This document shows, piece after piece, positions 60,537-64,000 of a stretch of 64,000 nucleotides of DNA; the first letter of the stretch is position 1; each line of letters begins with the position of its first letter. The stretch lies in NCBI RefSeq assembly GCF_036250755.1, contig NZ_CP109583.1, positions 8,984,001 through 9,048,000 on the forward strand, written 5' to 3'. This stretch comes from Streptomyces uncialis (GTDB lineage Bacteria > Actinomycetota > Actinomycetes > Streptomycetales > Streptomycetaceae). A program made the position numbers and the translations under genes. The notes under the pieces were generated by a model. The model saw only the letters and a list, made by a program, of their open reading frames with translations. It did no database searches and was not told the DNA's origin.

Positions 60537-60771
60537 GAACCAAATTAGATCGCATGTTCGATTTGCATGGCAAAAGCGCACCCCCTGCCACCTGCCGTGG
60601 TGAAGGTTGAGTGGCTCCTCGAACGTTGAGTGCGATCGGCGCGGCGCGGCGCGGTCGGCGGTCATGGCCTACGCACACTCCGCGCGAGGCGGTCGCCGCA
60701 GGTGTCCTCGTGCTGGGTGAGCCTGTTCAACGCGGCTGTGGCCGGGACCGGCACCGATCCGGCCGTGCAGC

Positions 60772-61023
60772 ATGCCTGCGGTCTCGGCGGTGAGAGGACA
60801 CCTGTTTCGCGCCGCCGCCGAAAGCCAGGTCCTGGCCATCCTGCGCAACCGGGAGCCGGAGAAGGCGTTCACCGAGATCGCCGCGCAGCGCGAGATTCTG
60901 CGGAATCAGCACGAAAGGGCCTTCTCCTCGGACAGGCTGGAAGCCGACGAGCGGGCCGCGCTCGCCTACAACTGTGTGGAGCGGGTCGCAGCCTCCACGA
61001 ACCGGCTGTCGGCGGCCTCCTGA
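60772..61023 (+). CDS. Hypothetical small protein, possible fragment
   Basis: An open frame of 83 residues. SQVLAILRNREPEKAFTEIA then AQREILRNQHERA is helical and coding-like, with C-terminal ERVAASTNRLSAAS. It faintly recalls the DUF6221-type helix pattern. There is no clear ribosome site, and the region before it is noise, so it may be the tail of a longer gene. Confidence 0.35.
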   Translation: MPAVSAVRGHLFRAAAESQVLAILRNREPEKAFTEIAAQREILRNQHERAFSSDRLEADERAALAYNCVERVAASTNRLSAAS

Positions 61024-61326
61024 CCAGCGCGGGGGACGGTTCGAACAGGCAGGGGGAGAGTCCAGCTGGGAGGGGTGCCATGCAGGGGGCAGGCGGCGGA
61101 TCCGGACGGCGATGCTCACCGGCCGGGTCCCCGCGCCGGTCCGGTTCCCGCAGCCGGGTTCCCTCCCACGCCTCTCAGCGGAGCAGCAACCAGGTAGCGC
61201 CCCCCACCGTGCCGCCCCCGTCCCCGTTCTCCCTGCCCACCCCTGACGAGGAGTCCACGTTCAGGGTGTTCATCGCCATCCGCACCACCGACATCCCGAG
61301 AAAGCCGCCTGGCGAAAGGAAGCACG

Positions 61327-61821
61327 ATGCCCCCTGACCTGACCGAACTGGCCCGTACAGGACGTGTGCTGGAGGAGGCGCGGTCCCTGCTGGAGGCCGA
61401 CCGCGCACGCCTTGAGGAGCGGTACGGCCCGTCACCGTACGGAGATATCGCCGCCGGGAGCCCGGACCAGACCCTGCGCGGCATCAGGGACATGTCCAGC
61501 AGCGTGTCCGACGCCCTTGAGAGGATCGCCCTGGCCGCCGGCTACTCCGTACTCGGCTTCGACCAGCGGGCCGACCGCGCGCTTCGGCTGGCCCGGATGA
61601 CGCCCGTGTCCATCCCCTCCGGCGCGGACCGCATGGCCCGCCCGCTCGGCGAAGCCACCGTACGGGCACTGGAGATGATCCGGGACCTCGGCCTCTTCCC
61701 CGGCGAGACCGCGATCGCGATCGACGTGGCCCTCGCGGCGCCGCAGGCGACGTATCCCCCCGCGGACTGGGACGCCTACGCGCGCGAGAAGAGGTGGCGC
61801 TCCGAGCACCCCCGACCCTGA
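61327..61821 (+). CDS. Hypothetical helical protein
   Basis: Encodes 164 residues from ATG 61327, with AAAGGAAG at 61315-61322. TELARTGRVLEEARSLLEAD then ARLEERYGPSPYGDIAAGSP is helical and acidic. DMSSSVSDALERIALAAGYS and ATVRALEMIRDLGLFPGETA follow, and the end is basic (REKRWRSEHPRP). No family, signal or membrane segment is recognised. Codon bias is strong. It is convergent with the MarR gene at 62052; a perfect hairpin between them serves both. Confidence 0.6.
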   Translation: MPPDLTELARTGRVLEEARSLLEADRARLEERYGPSPYGDIAAGSPDQTLRGIRDMSSSVSDALERIALAAGYSVLGFDQRADRALRLARMTPVSIPSGADRMARPLGEATVRALEMIRDLGLFPGETAIAIDVALAAPQATYPPADWDAYAREKRWRSEHPRP

Positions 61822-61938
61822 CCGACCACCCCGGCAGCAGCGCCGCGCCCAGGCGCACCCGCTGCCCGTCGGCGCCCACGCCACGGCCGGGGTCCACGAC
61901 GCCGATACAACCGGCCCCGCCCTGTTCCACACACGAGA

Positions 61939-61966
61939 CACCGGCCCGGCCACCGCCGGGCCGGTG
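61939..61966. terminator. Bidirectional hairpin terminator
   Basis: CACCGGCCCGGC (61939-61950) pairs perfectly with 61955-61966 around loop CACC, between convergent genes ending at 61821 and 62052. Confidence 0.75.
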
Positions 61967-62051
61967 CCCGCCTCTCCCGGCGGGCCCCGATCGCCGTCTC
62001 CGCCCGGACAGGTCACCGCACCGCACCTGTCCTGCGGATGACGCGGGTTCC

Positions 62052-62540
62052 TCAGGCGGTTTCCCGGTGGCCGAGCGACTGGGTGGGTTCGCTGACCGCG
62101 TCGCACAGTGCGCTGAGCCCGGTGGCGAGGGCGTGCCGGGCGTCGGGGGCCATACGGCTCATGGCCTGTTGCAGGGCCAGTTCCCGGCGGTGCCTGATGC
62201 CGTGCAGGTGGGCGGTGCCACTGTCGGTGAGTTCCAGCTGCATTTCGCGGCGGTCCTGGGGGCGCGGGGTCCGGCGGAGGAATCCGGCGGCCTGGAGGCG
62301 GTCGCAGAGGCGGGTGACGGAGGGCGCGGCCGCGGAGAGGCGGCGGCCCAGGGTGCTCGCGTTGATGCCGGGTTCGCGTTCGATGATGTACATCACACGC
62401 GTCTGGGCGGCCGAGAGTGGCGCGGTGCTGAGGGTGCCGCGGCCCCGCTCCCAGGCGATTTCGAGGAGCTCCAGGACCTGGCCGATGTCGGGCGCGGCCG
62501 GGGAGCCGTGCGGGTGCGGGGGGGCGGGGGTCTCGCGCAT
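62052..62540 (-). CDS. MarR-family regulator (paralogue of 41971-42483)
   Basis: Encodes 162 residues from ATG 62540 (MRETPAPPHPHGSPAAPDIG); the upstream extension overlaps the promoter region. The winged helix is LSAAQTRVMYIIEREPGINA then STLGRRLSAAAPSVTRLCDR, LQAAGFLRRTPRPQDRREMQ and LELTDSG. It aligns with the MarR at 41971 (shared SVxRLCDR, RREVxL) and like it is divergent from a PP2C gene. It probably represses or senses for the neighbouring phosphatase. The ligand is unknown. Confidence 0.88.
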   Translation of the reverse strand: MRETPAPPHPHGSPAAPDIGQVLELLEIAWERGRGTLSTAPLSAAQTRVMYIIEREPGINASTLGRRLSAAAPSVTRLCDRLQAAGFLRRTPRPQDRREMQLELTDSGTAHLHGIRHRRELALQQAMSRMAPDARHALATGLSALCDAVSEPTQSLGHRETA

Positions 62541-62637
62541 GTGACACTCCCGAGTGGGCCTTGTGTGCCCGTTCCGGCTGGTCGATGTGGACAGTCGCAC
62601 AGATGAAGATATGTGAAGGAAGGAAGGACCGGTACCG

Positions 62638-63849
62638 GTGGACAGACCCAGCGCGGTCGAGCGCTCCCTGCGCGAGGCCGCGCCCCACGAGATCTTCGAC
62701 GTGGTCCGCTCCCTGATCGAGCGCCGACACCATGCCCGTGCGGTGGAACTGCTGATGGCCGACTACGCCATGACCAGGCTGCAACCTGTCGGAGTCCTCC
62801 CGCACACCCGGCCCCCGGTGTCGGTGCACGACAGTGCACCGGGCCGTGCGTTCGGCGCCCAGGAGGCGCACTGTGTGTCCGACGGTCCGGGGTCCACGGT
62901 GACGGCGCACCTGCCGGTCAGTGTACGGGGGGACCGGCTGGGGGTGCTGAGCGTCACGCTGGAGGCCGGGGCGGGCGGGCCGTCGGCGGATGTGCTGGAG
63001 GAGCTCCAGGAGTGCGCGAACGCGCTGGCGCACGAGGTGGTGGTCGCGGAGCGGGACACCGACCTGTTCCTCCAGGCGCGCCGCGCGGAACGGCTGACGC
63101 TGGCCGCCGAGATGCAGTGGCAGTTGCTGCCCGGGCGTTCCTGTGCCCGGCCGGAGTACAGCCTCGGCGCCCAGCTGGAGCCCGCGTACGCCATTTTCGG
63201 TGACAGCTTCGACTGGTCGGCGTCGGCCGACGACCTGTACCTGACCGTCAGCAACGGTATGGGCGAAGGGATCGACGCCGCGCTGCTGACCAATCTCGCG
63301 ATCAATGCCCTGCGCAACGCCCGACGCGCCGGCCTGGGCCTGGTCGATCAGGCGTATCTCGCCGACCAGGCGATCCACGGACAGCACCAGGGCAGCCATT
63401 ACCTGTCGACGCTGCTGCTCCGGTTCCACCTCCCCACCGGAGCCGTGGAGATCATCGACGCAGGCTCCCCGCGTATCTGGCGGCTGCGCGCGGGCGTGGT
63501 CGAGGCGATCGGGCTGGAGGCGCAGATGCCCCTGGGCATGTTCGAGGACACCGCCTACGTTCCCCAGCACTTCCAGGTCGAGCCGGGGGACCGCCTGCTG
63601 TTCATCAGTGACGGGGTCTATGACGCGCTGTCACCCGGCGGTGAGAAGTACAGCTCCCGCGCGCTGGCCGCCTCGATCAGCGCCACACGACTGCTGCCCG
63701 CCGCCCAGGTGCCCAGAGCGGTGCTGCGGGAGCTGCTAGGACATCGCGGCTCCGGCCCTGCGGTGGACGACTCCCTGGTGATGTGTCTGGACTGGCACGG
63801 CCGTCCCGGCCCGGTCCAGGACGCCAGTTCTCCCACCCGGGTCATATGA
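62638..63849 (+). CDS. PP2C/SpoIIE-type phosphatase (paralogue of 42564-43763)
   Basis: Encodes 403 residues from GTG 62638, with AAGGAAGGA upstream. The N-terminal sensor (AHLPVSVRGDRLGVLSVTLE) and linker VVVAERDTDLFLQARRAERL lead to the phosphatase: GDSFDW with Asp189, TVSNGMGEGIDAALL, LLFISDGVYDAL and DDSLVMCLDW. As in the paralogue the canonical GDVxGHG Asp is Asn (N206). Overall the two proteins match in most residues from 150 onward. Divergent from its own MarR. Substrate is presumably a phosphorylated anti-anti-sigma partner if the enzyme is active. Confidence 0.85.
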   Translation: MDRPSAVERSLREAAPHEIFDVVRSLIERRHHARAVELLMADYAMTRLQPVGVLPHTRPPVSVHDSAPGRAFGAQEAHCVSDGPGSTVTAHLPVSVRGDRLGVLSVTLEAGAGGPSADVLEELQECANALAHEVVVAERDTDLFLQARRAERLTLAAEMQWQLLPGRSCARPEYSLGAQLEPAYAIFGDSFDWSASADDLYLTVSNGMGEGIDAALLTNLAINALRNARRAGLGLVDQAYLADQAIHGQHQGSHYLSTLLLRFHLPTGAVEIIDAGSPRIWRLRAGVVEAIGLEAQMPLGMFEDTAYVPQHFQVEPGDRLLFISDGVYDALSPGGEKYSSRALAASISATRLLPAAQVPRAVLRELLGHRGSGPAVDDSLVMCLDWHGRPGPVQDASSPTRVI

Positions 63850-63857
63850 CCTTTCCG

Positions 63858-63876
63858 TGAAGGTTGTGAACCTTCA
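63858..63876 (+). terminator. Short stem-loop after the second PP2C gene
   Basis: TGAAGGTT (63858-63865) pairs perfectly with 63869-63876 around loop GTG, 8 bases after the stop. It may be a terminator or an operator for a gene beyond the window; no other gene is seen to 64000. Confidence 0.5.
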
Positions 63877-64000
63877 TCGCGAGGAGTGCGCGAGACGCGC
63901 CTTTCCCCGAACGGCGGCGCGTGGGGGCGGGTTGCCATCGACGACACGCCTGAGTGATGCTTGCCGTCGGTTAAGTATTTTTCCTCCAGTGGGAAGGGTG

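Noticed and set aside
60545..60562. LexA/SOS box upstream of the small gene at 60536
   Set aside because: Only the half-site TCGAAC matches; the second half departs at three positions from the GTTCGA expected.
61432..63570. A 712-residue minus-strand open frame across the second MarR/PP2C region
   Set aside because: It is antisense to two well-supported genes and shows shadow-type composition.

Overview
The window is about 70% or more GC with strong G/C bias at third codon positions. It contains an AfsR-like regulator, ECF sigma factors, SpoIIE-type phosphatases, an nSTAND/WD40-type gene fragment and several short families typical of Streptomyces. It is most likely from the accessory arm of a Streptomyces (or very close) chromosome. 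No rRNA, tRNA, ribosomal-protein or other core-metabolism genes were recognised. Intact genes alternate with an unusually large number of decayed ones: pieces of ISL3, IS5, IS630, Tn3 and other transposases, a serine recombinase, a tyrosine integrase, and truncated or frameshifted copies of ordinary genes (nSTAND ATPase, DciA, DXS, beta-lactamase-like hydrolase, GNAT).

Layout. 0-9 kb: Ala-rich secreted protein, a frameshifted helical protein, a glycosyltransferase, two membrane proteins, and a divergent TetR/methyltransferase pair with tandem operators. 9-20 kb: a second methyltransferase, a DUF1330/HxlR pair with palindromic operators, a LuxR-type regulator facing an aldo/keto reductase, an MpaB/Lcp-like (DUF2236) gene whose C-terminal end has a decayed second copy 6 kb away, a kinase-fold protein, a YdeI-like protein and many remnants. 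20-30 kb: truncated sigma factor, a small secreted protein, a 1129-residue AfsR/SARP-type regulator divergent from an imine-reductase-like enzyme, an LD-carboxypeptidase and another secreted protein. 30-36 kb: broken nSTAND gene, SRPBCC, DUF6584, YcxB-like and SMI1/KNR4 genes, a non-coding stretch with a perfect 40-bp palindrome, and transposase debris. 36-45 kb: a SigX5-like sigma operon, an overlapping phosphatase-kinase-response regulator operon, a MarR/phosphatase divergent pair and an SDR. 45-64 kb: a heptanucleotide-repeat gene, NUDIX, methyltransferase, a second SMI1 protein, AraC, a secreted phospholipase C, an alpha/beta hydrolase, a paired SMR exporter behind a guanidine-III-like riboswitch, and a second MarR/phosphatase pair.

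How genes work together. The clearest unit is 38326-41686, three genes with stop/start overlaps encoding a receiver-PP2C protein, a CHASE3-HAMP histidine kinase and an Rcp1-like response regulator. It is followed immediately by a MarR gene divergent from an unusual PP2C. A paralogous MarR/PP2C pair lies at 62052-63849, and both PP2Cs carry Asn where the family has a metal-binding Asp. The SMR pair and its leader look like a guanidinium efflux unit. The most unusual single item is 44920-45659: 18 perfect copies of a 7-bp repeat separate a membrane-anchor segment from a downstream domain lying in another frame, so repeat number modulo 3 would decide whether the full protein is made.

All calls were made by reading the sequence only. 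Family names rest on recognised motifs, not on a database search.
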